Source: Nocardioides sp. W7
GTDB taxonomy: Bacteria; Actinomycetota; Actinomycetes; Propionibacteriales; Nocardioidaceae
DNA length: 64,000 bases
Direction of reading: 5' to 3'
Assembly: GCF_022919075.1 (NCBI RefSeq)
Contig: NZ_CP095078.1
Coordinates: forward strand, 1,116,001 to 1,180,000
Part shown: positions 18,116-27,669 of the stretch, piece by piece
Layout: every line of letters starts with the position of its first letter
How positions within the stretch are numbered: position 1 is the stretch's first letter
Position numbers and translations under genes: made by a program
The notes under the pieces: generated by a model
The model's database searches: none
Told to the model about the DNA's origin: nothing
The model's input: only the letters and a program-made list of their open reading frames with translations

Positions 18116-18559
18116 TCAGACCCGCTCGAGCAGGAAGACCGGGATCTCGCGGTCGGTCTTCTCCTGATACTCGCCGTACGTCGCCCAGGTGGCCACGGCG
18201 TAGTCCCACCACTCGGCCCGCTCGTCGCCCTCCAGCACCCGGGCGGCGTAGGTGTGCTTCTCGGCGCCGTCCTGGAGGTCGACCTCGGGGTGGGCGATGA
18301 AGTTGTAGTACCAGGTCGGGTTCTTCGGCGAGCCGCCCAGCGAGGCGATGGCGACGTACTTGCCGTCCTTCTCGACCCGCATGACGGGGTTTTTGCGGAG
18401 CTTGCCGGACTTGGCGCCTCGGGAGGTGATGACCACGATCGGCCACTCGGGGTTGCCGCGCAGGATGTTGCCGCGCTGCCCGCCGGAGGACTCGAACTCC
18501 TCGACCTGGTCGCGGACCCACTGCTCGGGACTGGGCTCGTACTCGCCTTCAAGTGTCAT
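18116..18559 (-). CDS. F420-dependent (DDN-like) nitroreductase-family protein
   Basis: 147 aa, typical of the nitroreductase-family deazaflavin-dependent oxidoreductases of actinobacteria. Diagnostic segments are VVITSRGAKSGKLRKNPVMR (cofactor phosphate/glutamate binding), VAIASLGGSPKNPTWYYN and the C-terminal YQEKTDREIPVFLLERV. The enzyme would use reduced F420 to reduce quinones or other substrates in the cytoplasm or at the membrane. The ATG at 18559 is the natural family start; the longer open frame above it is antisense to menB. Confidence 0.88.
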   Translation of the reverse strand: MTLEGEYEPSPEQWVRDQVEEFESSGGQRGNILRGNPEWPIVVITSRGAKSGKLRKNPVMRVEKDGKYVAIASLGGSPKNPTWYYNFIAHPEVDLQDGAEKHTYAARVLEGDERAEWWDYAVATWATYGEYQEKTDREIPVFLLERV

Positions 18560-18590
18560 ACCTCTCCAATGCCCGGCCCGGGGCGCGCCA

Positions 18591-18652
18591 TTCCCCAGCG
18601 GAACCCACCGATACCGTCTGCTTCCCCGGCGGAACCCACCGATACCGTCTGC
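18591..18652 (+). repeat. 31-bp tandem duplication upstream of menB, containing a leaderless promoter
   Basis: Two adjacent 31-bp units (18591-18621 and 18622-18652) differ at one base (A/G at unit position 7). Each contains GATACCGT. In the second unit TACCGT (18643-18648) sits 7 nt before the menB ATG, the spacing of a leaderless -10 box. The first unit repeats the same hexamer 31 bp upstream. Confidence 0.7.
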
Positions 18653-18655
18653 GCC

Positions 18656-19591
18656 ATGAGCGCTATCGACGGGGTGTCGGAGATCTTCGACGCCGAGGCC
18701 TGGGACGTCGTCCCCGGCTTCGAGGAGCTGACCGACCTGACCTACCACCGGGCGAAGGAGCACGGCACCGTCCGGATCGCCTTCGACCGGCCCGACGTCC
18801 TCAACGCCTTCCGGCCGAAGACCGTCGACGAGCTGCTCTGGGTGCTCGAGCACGCGCGGACCTCCAGCGACGTCGGCTGCGTGATCCTCACCGGCAACGG
18901 TCCGAGTGCGAAGAGCGGCAAGTGGGCGTTCTGCACCGGCGGCGACCAGCGGATCCGCGGTCGCGCGGGCTACCAGTACGAGGAGGGTCACCACGCGCAG
19001 TCGGGCGAGGCGCCGAACCCGATCGACAAGGCGAAGCTGGGCCGGCTGCACATCCTGGAGGTGCAGCGGCTGATCCGGTTCATGCCGAAGGTCGTCATCT
19101 GCGTGGTCCCGGGCTGGACGGCCGGCGGCGGGCACAGCCTGCACGTCGTGTGCGACCTGACCCTGGCCAGCACCGAGGAGGCCCGGTTCAAGCAGACCGA
19201 CGCCGACGTCGGGTCCTTCGACGGCGGCTTCGGGTCGGCGTACCTCGCCCGCCAGGTCGGCCAGAAGATCGCCCGCGAGATCTTCTTCCTCGGCCAGGAG
19301 TACTCCGCCGAGGACGGCGTCCGGATGGGCACCGTCAACCGGGCGGTCCCGCACGCCGAGCTGGAGGCGACCGCGCTGGAGTGGGGCCGGCTGGTCAACG
19401 GCAAGTCCCCGACCGCCCAGCGGATGCTGAAGTACTCCTTCAACGCCATCGACGACGGCCTGATCGGCCAGCAGATCTTCGCCGGCGAGACCACCCGGCT
19501 GGCCTACATGACCGACGAGGCGGCCGAGGGCCGCGACCAGTTCCTCGAGAAGCGCGAGCCCGACTGGTCGCCGTTCCCCTGGTACTACTAG
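18656..19591 (+). CDS. menB: 1,4-dihydroxy-2-naphthoyl-CoA synthase (MenB)
   Basis: 311 aa, crotonase fold; cyclises o-succinylbenzoyl-CoA in menaquinone synthesis. Family features: YHRAKEHGTVRIAFDRPDVL, the oxyanion-hole CTGGDQRIRGR, VVPGWTAGGGHSLHVVCDL, and DADVGSFDGGFGS with the conserved Asp, ending in the MenB-type WSPFPWYY. No RBS is visible; the start fits the leaderless promoter. The TAG stop is part of the CTAG target copied by the following insertion sequence, so the protein is still complete. Confidence 0.95.
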   Translation: MSAIDGVSEIFDAEAWDVVPGFEELTDLTYHRAKEHGTVRIAFDRPDVLNAFRPKTVDELLWVLEHARTSSDVGCVILTGNGPSAKSGKWAFCTGGDQRIRGRAGYQYEEGHHAQSGEAPNPIDKAKLGRLHILEVQRLIRFMPKVVICVVPGWTAGGGHSLHVVCDLTLASTEEARFKQTDADVGSFDGGFGSAYLARQVGQKIAREIFFLGQEYSAEDGVRMGTVNRAVPHAELEATALEWGRLVNGKSPTAQRMLKYSFNAIDDGLIGQQIFAGETTRLAYMTDEAAEGRDQFLEKREPDWSPFPWYY

Positions 19592-20722
19592 ATGTGATGA
19601 CCAGGCACGTTGGTCGAGAAGGTGTGACGACACGGTCTGATGTCGTGGATGGGTGAAGGCCTCCCGGTGTGGAGTGGAGCTGTCTAAGGAACCGCTTCAC
19701 ATCCAGGAGGCCTTCGTGTCACACGCTACCCACTCCAACGCTGCTCTGACCCCTCGTGCCCGGCTTCGGCTGGCGCGTCTCATCGTCGATTCCGGGTGGC
19801 CGATCGCCCGCGCGGCAGAGCGTTACGACGTCTCGTGGCGCACCGCGAAGAGGTGGGCTGATCGCTACGCCGCCGAAGGTCCGGACGCGATGGGCGATCG
19901 GTCCTCCGTGCCGCGTCACCAGCCGAACAAGACCCCGGTACGGGGGTCCGCAAGATCGTGCACCTGCGGTGGAAGCACCGCCTGGGCCCGGTCGAGATCG
20001 GCGCCAGGCTCAATATGCCAGCCTCGACCGTGCACGCGGTGCTGGTTCGGTGCCGTCTGAATCGGTTGACTCACATCGACCGGGCCACGGGCGAACCGAT
20101 CCGCCGCTACGAGCACCCGCACCCGGGCTCGATGATCCACGTCGATGTAAAGAAGCTCGGCAACGTCCCCGACGGCGGCGGGCACCGGTTCCTGGGCCGG
20201 GTCCAGGGCAACAAGAGCCGCGCCGCGACCGCCCGGCGCACCGGCGTGAAGAACAAGCACCACAAGGCCAAGATCGGCACCGCCTTCGTCCACACCGTCA
20301 TCGACGACTACTCCCGGGTGGCCTACGCCGAGATCCACGACGACGCGAAGAAGGAGACCGCGACCCTGGTGCTGCGCAACGCGGTGGCCTGGTTCGCCGC
20401 CCGCGGCGTGGTCGTCGAGCGGGTTCTGTCCGACAACGGGTCGGCCTACAAGTCCCACTTCTGGCGCGACGTGTGCGCTGAGCTCGGCATCGTGCACAAG
20501 CGGACCCGGGCCTACCGGCCCCAGACCAACGGCAAGATCGAGCGGTTCCACCGCACTCTGGCCGAGGGCTGGGCCTTCAAGAAGTTCTACAACTCCGAAT
20601 CAGCCCGCCGGGCCGCTCTGCCAGCATGGCTCCACGAGTACAACCACCACCGGCCCCACTCCGCCATCGGCAAGGCCTCACCCATCACCCGGTTGACCAA
20701 CCTGGCTGGGCATCACAACTAG
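19588..20722 (+). mobile_element. IS481-family insertion sequence with CTAG target duplication
   Basis: The element spans 19592-20718 (1,127 bp) and is flanked by CTAG at 19588-19591 and 20719-20722, the 4-bp target typical of IS481-family elements. Terminal inverted repeats match at most of the first 23 positions: TGTGATGACCAGGCACGTTG on the left, TGTGATGCCCAGCCAGGTTG on the right (reverse complement). The left copy of CTAG supplies the menB stop and the right copy the transposase stop. Well-preserved ends suggest a recent insertion. Confidence 0.88.
19716..20722 (+). pseudogene. IS481-family transposase, frameshifted
   Basis: The first part, from the GTG at 19716 (RBS AGGAGG upstream), encodes the helix-turn-helix (PIARAAERYDVSWRTAKRWA). 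At the GGGGG run 19942-19946 the frame is lost; a -1 shift restores VRKIVHLRWKHRLG and the DDE integrase domain, with Asp in HVDVKKLG, Asp in LSDNGSAY and Glu in GKIERFHRTL, spaced as in a DDE enzyme. IS481 transposases are normally one frame, so a single G was probably lost. Slippage on the G-run could still make some active enzyme. Confidence 0.8.
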
Positions 20723-20837
20723 ATCAAGCTATGTGCCCAGGTCAGAGGCCTATGGGGTGTCAATGTGTGGCAGAGATGTGCGAGGCAAGTCCGTCGGCCA
20801 GCCGTCACCCTCGGGACGACACCGTGAGAGACGAGGC

Positions 20838-22004
20838 TCATGGTTCGGTCGGACTGTCCGGCACGCGCTTGTGGGCGCTGACGTACGGCGCGAGTTCGAG
20901 CGCGAGATGAAGGGTGAGGCGGCCGCCTCCGGTCGCGAGATCGATACCCGTAGCCCGTTCGATCGCGTCCAGGCGGTGATAGACGGTCTGGCGGTGGAGG
21001 CCAAGGCGGGTTGCCGTCCGGACGACGTTGGCCGCCTCCTCGAGGTAGACGTGAGCCGTCTCGACGAGCGACTCCGGGCTCATCTCGAGGAACTTGCGGA
21101 CCGACACCGGCATCAGGGCCCGTGCGAGGTCTGCGTCGCGAGCGATCCCGAGCAGGGTCAACGGCCCGAGCTGCTCCCATGAGGTCACGTGGTCGCCACT
21201 CTCGCGGGCGACCCGCAGCGCCACCAGCGCGCCGGACCGCGCGTCAGCAAGGTCGTCCAAGGTCGGGACGAGCGGACCGATGCCGATGAGCGTTGTCCGA
21301 TCCAGCTCGGGCACCCGCCGGGACAGACCCAGCGCGGTGAGCACCTCCCGAAGTGTCATCGGGGGGTCCAGGATCCCGTCACGGACGATCGCCGCGCAGA
21401 GTCCCCCGGACTCGCGGACCCACAACATCCCGCCACGGCTGGGCCTGCTGGCGAGCTGGGTCGCCAGATCCGCACGCTCGACCAGAGCGACCACGACGGA
21501 CTCGTCCACGCGCAGCCCGGCAGCACCGGCGAGCTCGACCGCGGCCGGTCCGGCCACGCTGGGTCCGCCTTCGACGACCTCTCGGTAGACAGCGTCCCGG
21601 CGCGCTTGACGTCGTTCGGCCAGGCTCAGCAGTGCGCCGGCCTCCTCGGCGATCGGCGCTGCCTCGGGCCAACGGGCCTCGTCGATCGCGCCGTCGGCGT
21701 CGAGCACCCAGAAGAACCCCTGCAGTCGTCCCAGGTGACGGACCGGCACGCAGACCCGAGACACGATGCCGCGGGTCTGGTCGGCCGGCGTCCGGAGTGG
21801 CCCCTCGGCGTCGAGAATCCCGTGCGCGTAGAACCAGTCCCTGACTTCCTGGCTCGAGCCTCGCTCGAGGATGGACCGCTGTCGGACGACGTCGACGTCG
21901 CGTTGGTCCGAGAACCCGAGCAGCCGGAGATCCGGGTCCTCGAGGATGCACGACGCGCCCATCAACCCGGCCAAGTCCTCGACCAGGTCGTCCAACGCAG
22001 CCAT
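20838..22004 (-). CDS. PucR/CdaR-family regulator, probable activator of proline utilisation
   Basis: 388 aa from the ATG at 22004 (an upstream GTG at 22022 would add 6 residues). The C-terminal PucR HTH is clear: VYLEEAANVVRTATRLGLHR followed by QTVYHRLDAIERATG, with a LHLALELAPY end. The N-terminal half is a GAF-like sensor region. It is divergent from the proline dehydrogenase gene with 81 bp between starts, the arrangement of PruC-type activators that respond to proline or P5C. The gap contains a GACA-AA-TGTC palindrome close to its start. Confidence 0.82.
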   Translation of the reverse strand: MAALDDLVEDLAGLMGASCILEDPDLRLLGFSDQRDVDVVRQRSILERGSSQEVRDWFYAHGILDAEGPLRTPADQTRGIVSRVCVPVRHLGRLQGFFWVLDADGAIDEARWPEAAPIAEEAGALLSLAERRQARRDAVYREVVEGGPSVAGPAAVELAGAAGLRVDESVVVALVERADLATQLASRPSRGGMLWVRESGGLCAAIVRDGILDPPMTLREVLTALGLSRRVPELDRTTLIGIGPLVPTLDDLADARSGALVALRVARESGDHVTSWEQLGPLTLLGIARDADLARALMPVSVRKFLEMSPESLVETAHVYLEEAANVVRTATRLGLHRQTVYHRLDAIERATGIDLATGGGRLTLHLALELAPYVSAHKRVPDSPTEP

Positions 22005-22073
22005 TGGACAAATGTCGCACAAGATCGAGGAACATTCGACTGTTCGTCCATCCTCGGTGGACCGGAACCTCCC

Positions 22074-22079
22074 TACGTT
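22074..22079 (+). promoter_or_regulatory. -10 element, leaderless promoter of the proline catabolic operon
   Basis: TACGTT lies 6 nt before the ATG at 22086, with no Shine-Dalgarno sequence between them. Confidence 0.4.
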
Positions 22080-22085
22080 TGCTCC

Positions 22086-23012
22086 ATGCTCAGTTCAGCT
22101 CTCCTCCGTGCCTCTCGCAGCACGCGGACCCGCCGCATCGTTGAAGGCGTCCCCCTCACACGTAAGGTGGTGGACCGGTTCATCGCGGGCGAACACACCG
22201 CAGACGCCGTACGCGCGACTCTGGACCTGGCAAGGTCTCACCGTTCGGTGACCATCGACTTCCTCGGCGAGGACGTGTACGACGCCGTGGGTGCTCACCG
22301 CACCCGCGAGGCCTATCTCGCACTCGTCGGCGCCCTGGTGCAGGCCGGGGCCGGCCGCGGCACTGACCTGTCGCTCAAGCTGTCCGCACTCGGACTGAGC
22401 ATTCCGCGTGACGGAGATGCGATCGCCACGGAGCACGCCCACGCGATCTGCGCGACGGCCGAGGGCCACGGCTTCACCGTGACGCTGGACATGGAGGACC
22501 ACACGACGGTCGACGCCACGTTGATGGTGGGGGCCAAACTGCGCACCGAGTTCGAGTTCGTCGGGAACGTCCTCCAGTCGAACCTCCGTCGCACTCATGG
22601 AGACATCGAGCAGCTTCGCGACTCGCGGGCCCGCCTGCGCATCGTGAAGGGCGCCTACCGCGAGCCCGAGTCGGTCGCGCACCAGAGCAAGGCTGACGTC
22701 GACAGCGCCTACCTCCGCGACATCTCGGCCCTGATGGCCTCGACCTGCTACCCGATGGTCGCGACCCACGACCCAGGGATGCTCGGGCATGCCGTTGTGG
22801 CAGCACGGTCGTCGGGCAAGGACGACAGGTCCTGGGAGACCCAGATGCTGTACGGCATCCGGACCGACCTCCAGGGCGAGACGATCGACGCCGGGCGACA
22901 GGTAAGGGTCTACATCCCGTTCGGCACCGACTGGTACGGCTACTTCATGCGGCGGCTCGCAGAGCGCCCGGCGAACGTCGCCTTCTTCCTGCGCGCCCTG
23001 ACGTCCTCCTGA
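22086..23012 (+). CDS. Proline dehydrogenase (monofunctional)
   Basis: 308 aa, FAD-dependent TIM barrel oxidising L-proline to P5C. Family segments include SLKLSALGL (barrel strand with catalytic Lys), TLDMEDHTTVDATL, RLRIVKGAYREP, MVATHDPGML and the C-terminal VYIPFGTDWYGYFMRRLAERP with the paired arginines that bind the substrate carboxylate. First gene of a three-gene proline-to-2-oxoglutarate operon. Confidence 0.93.
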   Translation: MLSSALLRASRSTRTRRIVEGVPLTRKVVDRFIAGEHTADAVRATLDLARSHRSVTIDFLGEDVYDAVGAHRTREAYLALVGALVQAGAGRGTDLSLKLSALGLSIPRDGDAIATEHAHAICATAEGHGFTVTLDMEDHTTVDATLMVGAKLRTEFEFVGNVLQSNLRRTHGDIEQLRDSRARLRIVKGAYREPESVAHQSKADVDSAYLRDISALMASTCYPMVATHDPGMLGHAVVAARSSGKDDRSWETQMLYGIRTDLQGETIDAGRQVRVYIPFGTDWYGYFMRRLAERPANVAFFLRALTSS

Positions 23013-23075
23013 CGCAGCCCGCGCACATCACACCTCCCTCCGCTCGACCCTGCTGAATGACGAAGGAACCCTGAG

Positions 23076-24743
<1,668 letters not shown>

Positions 24744-24746
24744 CCG

Positions 24747-26033
24747 ATGACGCTCACAGCCGTGGACCCGACCCGCACCTCCGTCGACGGTGCCGACCCG
24801 CTGCGCGATGCGCGCACGCAGTTGGCCGACGCCGTCGCGCTACTCGGTCACAGCAGGGGCATCTACGACATGCTGGCGACCGCCCGCAGGGAGCTGACCG
24901 TGTCGGTCCCGTTGCGACGCGACGACGGCACCGTCGAGCTCCTGGTCGGGCACCGGGTCCAGCACAACATGTCACGCGGACCGACCAAGGGCGGGTTGCG
25001 CTACAGCCCGGACGTCACGCTCGACGAGGTGCGCGCGCTGGCGATGTGGATGTCCTGGAAGTGCGCACTGGTCGACATTCCGTACGGCGGCGCGAAGGGC
25101 GGGGTCTGCTTCGACCCGCGCTCCTACTCCCGCGGCGAGATCCAGCGGGTGACGCGTCGCTACACGAGCGAGATCATGCCGATCCTCGGGCCGACGACCG
25201 ACATCCCCGCGCCTGACATCGGAACCGACGACCAGGTGATGGCCTGGATGATGGACACCTACTCGGTCAATCGAGGTCACACCGCCCTCGGCGTCGTCAC
25301 CGGCAAGCCGCTGACGCTCGGAGGCTCTCTGGGGCGGGCCAGTGCGACCTCGGCCGGTGTCGTCCACGTCGCACTCGCCGCGATGGATCACATCGGCCTG
25401 CGCCAGAAGCGGGCGACCGCGGCCATCCAGGGTTTCGGCAAGGTCGGTCGCGACGCCGCAGTCCTCCTCGAGCGCGCGGGCGTGCGGGTCGTGGCGGTGA
25501 GCGACCAGTACGCGGCGGTCCGGAACGAGGACGGACTGAACATCGAGGCGTTGGTGCGCCACGTCGACTCCACGGGTCAGGTCGGCGGCTTCGACGGAGG
25601 AGACACCTGCCTTGACCGCGACGACCTGCTGTACGACGCCGTCGACCTGCTTGTCCCGGCGGCCGTCGAGGGCGTGCTCAACGCCGGGAACGCCCACCGG
25701 GTCCAGGCTCGACTGGTCGTCGAGGGCGCGAACGGACCAACGACCCCCGATGCCGACGAGATCCTCGAGAACGCCGGCTGCCTCGTGGTCCCCGACATCC
25801 TCGCCAACGCCGGTGGAGTGATCGTCTCGTACTTCGAATGGGTCCAAGCCAACCAGGCGTACTGGTGGAGCGAGAAGGAGGTCGAGGCGCGACTGCGCGA
25901 CCGCATGCAGGCCGCGTGGGAGCGCGTGATCGAGACGGCTCGCCAGCGCGACGTCTCGATGCGTCGAGCCGCGACCGCGATCGCCGTCGACGCCGTGGCA
26001 TCGGCGCACCTCGCCCGAGGGCTCTACCCGTGA
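24747..26033 (+). CDS. Glutamate dehydrogenase (Glu/Leu/Phe/Val family)
   Basis: 428 aa, 3 nt after the P5C dehydrogenase. It has the catalytic-lysine segment MSWKCALVDIPYGGAKGGV, the PAPDIGTDDQVMAWMMDTYS motif, the Rossmann turn IQGFGKVGRDAA and NAGGVIVSYFEWVQ, all as in NAD(P)-dependent glutamate dehydrogenases. In this operon it would deaminate glutamate made from proline to 2-oxoglutarate, completing the route into the TCA cycle. Confidence 0.93.
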   Translation: MTLTAVDPTRTSVDGADPLRDARTQLADAVALLGHSRGIYDMLATARRELTVSVPLRRDDGTVELLVGHRVQHNMSRGPTKGGLRYSPDVTLDEVRALAMWMSWKCALVDIPYGGAKGGVCFDPRSYSRGEIQRVTRRYTSEIMPILGPTTDIPAPDIGTDDQVMAWMMDTYSVNRGHTALGVVTGKPLTLGGSLGRASATSAGVVHVALAAMDHIGLRQKRATAAIQGFGKVGRDAAVLLERAGVRVVAVSDQYAAVRNEDGLNIEALVRHVDSTGQVGGFDGGDTCLDRDDLLYDAVDLLVPAAVEGVLNAGNAHRVQARLVVEGANGPTTPDADEILENAGCLVVPDILANAGGVIVSYFEWVQANQAYWWSEKEVEARLRDRMQAAWERVIETARQRDVSMRRAATAIAVDAVASAHLARGLYP

Positions 26034-26132
26034 CCGACGACCTGGCATCTGCGCCGCGGCCCCGACAGGACTGCCGCGGCTGGATCGGGCCCACCACGCG
26101 CGCCGTCCAGGCGATCTGACCGTGACCGGGCT

Positions 26133-26681
26133 CTACGTAGCCTCTGCGGGCGCCGCCGCCCAGACGAGGGTGGCGGACCCTCCCGTCGTCGCCCACTGCA
26201 GGCTCTCGGGCTCTTGGGCATGAAGCGAGTCTCCCTCTCCGAGATGCCAGGCCTCGCCGTCCACGACGACGTCGACCTTGCCGGACAGGACGAACGCCAC
26301 GACCGAGCTCTGCGCGATCTCGAGCGGACAGTCGCCCGACTCGCCTGGATCGGATGTCTGGAACGCGACCTGCATCTGGAGAGCCGAGCTGCTCACCAGA
26401 GCCGTGCCCCGGCCGGTCTCGAGACGGCCGCGCTCGACCGTCGACGTGGTCTCTGCCGCCAGGAACTCGCCGATCGTCAGCTCGAGCGCGTGTGCGATGC
26501 GGGAGAGCACCGGCAAGGATGCGGCACTGGAACCGCTCTCGACCGCGCTGAGGTACGAGGTCGAGACCTCTGCCCGACGTGCCGCCTCGGACAGGGTCAG
26601 CCCAAGCTCCAGTCGACGTTCTCGCAGACGCGCCCCCATCGTCGTCACCAGTGACGTCGGGTCCTGAGTCCGGCGGGCCAT
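26133..26681 (-). CDS. XRE-family regulator with C-terminal cupin domain (first)
   Basis: 182 aa. N-terminal XRE HTH (ERRLELGLTLSEAARRAEVS, TSYLSAVESGSSAASL, residues ~18-55) joined to a cupin barrel (FVLSGKVDVVVDGEAWHLGE). This architecture is typical of regulators sensing small metabolites. The ATG at 26681 precedes the HTH directly; the longer frame upstream overlaps the next gene. It lies 4 nt downstream of a paralogue and forms an operon with it, divergent from the ABM-hyu operon. Confidence 0.88.
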   Translation of the reverse strand: MARRTQDPTSLVTTMGARLRERRLELGLTLSEAARRAEVSTSYLSAVESGSSAASLPVLSRIAHALELTIGEFLAAETTSTVERGRLETGRGTALVSSSALQMQVAFQTSDPGESGDCPLEIAQSSVVAFVLSGKVDVVVDGEAWHLGEGDSLHAQEPESLQWATTGGSATLVWAAAPAEAT

Positions 26682-26685
26682 CGAC

Positions 26686-27246
26686 TCAGACGATCGCCGG
26701 GCTGACGAACCAGAGGATCTCTGCTGGGCCATTCGAGGTGATCTCCATCGAGTAGGGGGTCTGGGACGTGAAGTGCACCGATTCTCCGGCGCCGAGGTCT
26801 TCGGTCTCGCCGTTGAAGGTGAACTGCACCGATCCCGAGAGCACGAGTGCGAATCGCTCACCGACGTTCCTGAACTTCACCGGTGGCTCTTCGCTCGGGT
26901 ACGCGCGGTGAACCAGTGCCGTGAGTGACGTGCCGGGGCCGTGGCTGCTGAGGATCGTGTACTCCTCGGCGGCGTTGGGTGACATCCGCAGCTTGTTGAG
27001 GTCCCCTGCCCGCGAGACGCGGACCTTGGGTCCCGATACGACCGGGAAGAACTGGGTGAGGTCGGCACCCACGGTCATGGCGATCGTGGACAGCGCGCTC
27101 AACGACGGGAGGGTGGTCCCGCTTTCGACCTGCGAGATGTACGCGCCGCTGTAGCCGGTCTCCTGTGCGAGCTGCTTGACGTTCATCCCAGCCGCCAGCC
27201 GGTGCCGACGGATGACCTGTCCCAGGTTTGCGATCGAACGGTCCAT
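26686..27246 (-). CDS. XRE-family regulator with C-terminal cupin domain (second)
   Basis: 186 aa. XRE HTH at residues ~12-52 (RHRLAAGMNVKQLAQETGYS, GAYISQVESGTTLPSL) and a cupin domain at the C-terminus (FALVLSGSVQFTFNGETEDL, AGESVHFTSQTPYSMEITS). First gene of the regulator pair; its ATG is 91 bp from the GTG of the divergent catabolic operon. Likely senses a substrate or intermediate of that operon. Confidence 0.88.
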   Translation of the reverse strand: MDRSIANLGQVIRRHRLAAGMNVKQLAQETGYSGAYISQVESGTTLPSLSALSTIAMTVGADLTQFFPVVSGPKVRVSRAGDLNKLRMSPNAAEEYTILSSHGPGTSLTALVHRAYPSEEPPVKFRNVGERFALVLSGSVQFTFNGETEDLGAGESVHFTSQTPYSMEITSNGPAEILWFVSPAIV

Positions 27247-27336
27247 AACAAAACCCTAGCGCAGGGCGAATCTCTTGACGGGTCGATATTGCCCTGTTCT
27301 ACTTACAAAACTAACTCATGACGAACGAGAGATAAC
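27247..27336. promoter_or_regulatory. Divergent control region with an inverted repeat
   Basis: CAGGGC at 27262-27267 and GCCCTG at 27291-27296 form an inverted repeat flanking TTGACG (27275-27280), a good -35 for the plus strand, with TACTTA (27300-27305) as a possible -10 at long (19-nt) spacing. On the minus strand TAGGGT (27253-27258) lies 6 nt from the regulator ATG, a leaderless arrangement. The repeat is a candidate operator for one of the XRE-cupin proteins. Confidence 0.45.
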
Positions 27337-27669
27337 GTGACGGTGATCAGAAGCATCCTCCGCCTACGGCCCCGGCCCGACGGCGCGCCCCAGGTTCTCG
27401 ACTTCTACGAGAGGCGCGAGATCCTCGCCCGAGCACTCAGCGAGGGCGGGTGCGCCGGTGCCGAGCTGCACCTGCGGCTGCCTGACCGAGACGAGGTCGT
27501 CGTGAGTGCGTTGTGGAAGTCCGTCGCCGACTACGAGTCCTGGACGAAGTCGACCGGGCGCGCGACCGAGGTCGGAGACCTCGAGGAGCTTCTCGCGCCC
27601 GAGTCGCTCCCGCTCGAGAGCGGCGACCTCTACGAGGTCGTCGCCTGCCTGCCCGAGGAGGACGCATGA
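27337..27669 (+). CDS. ABM-like dimeric α/β-barrel protein
   Basis: 110 aa, GTG start after a GAGAGA-rich RBS. The pattern of strands and helices (IRSILRLRPRPDGAPQVLDFYERR, GCAGAELHLRLPDRDEVVVSALW, ADYESWTKS) fits the antibiotic-biosynthesis-monooxygenase/dimeric ferredoxin-like fold. Often cofactor-free oxygenases or small-molecule binding proteins; no specific activity can be assigned. It overlaps hyuA by ATGA and is the first gene of the operon. Confidence 0.65.
   Translation: MTVIRSILRLRPRPDGAPQVLDFYERREILARALSEGGCAGAELHLRLPDRDEVVVSALWKSVADYESWTKSTGRATEVGDLEELLAPESLPLESGDLYEVVACLPEEDA

Noticed and set aside
19653..20060. First transposase frame as a separate gene, as in IS3-type orfA/orfB with programmed frameshift
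   Set aside because: Termini, CTAG target and domain order are IS481-type, where one frame is normal; a base loss is more likely.
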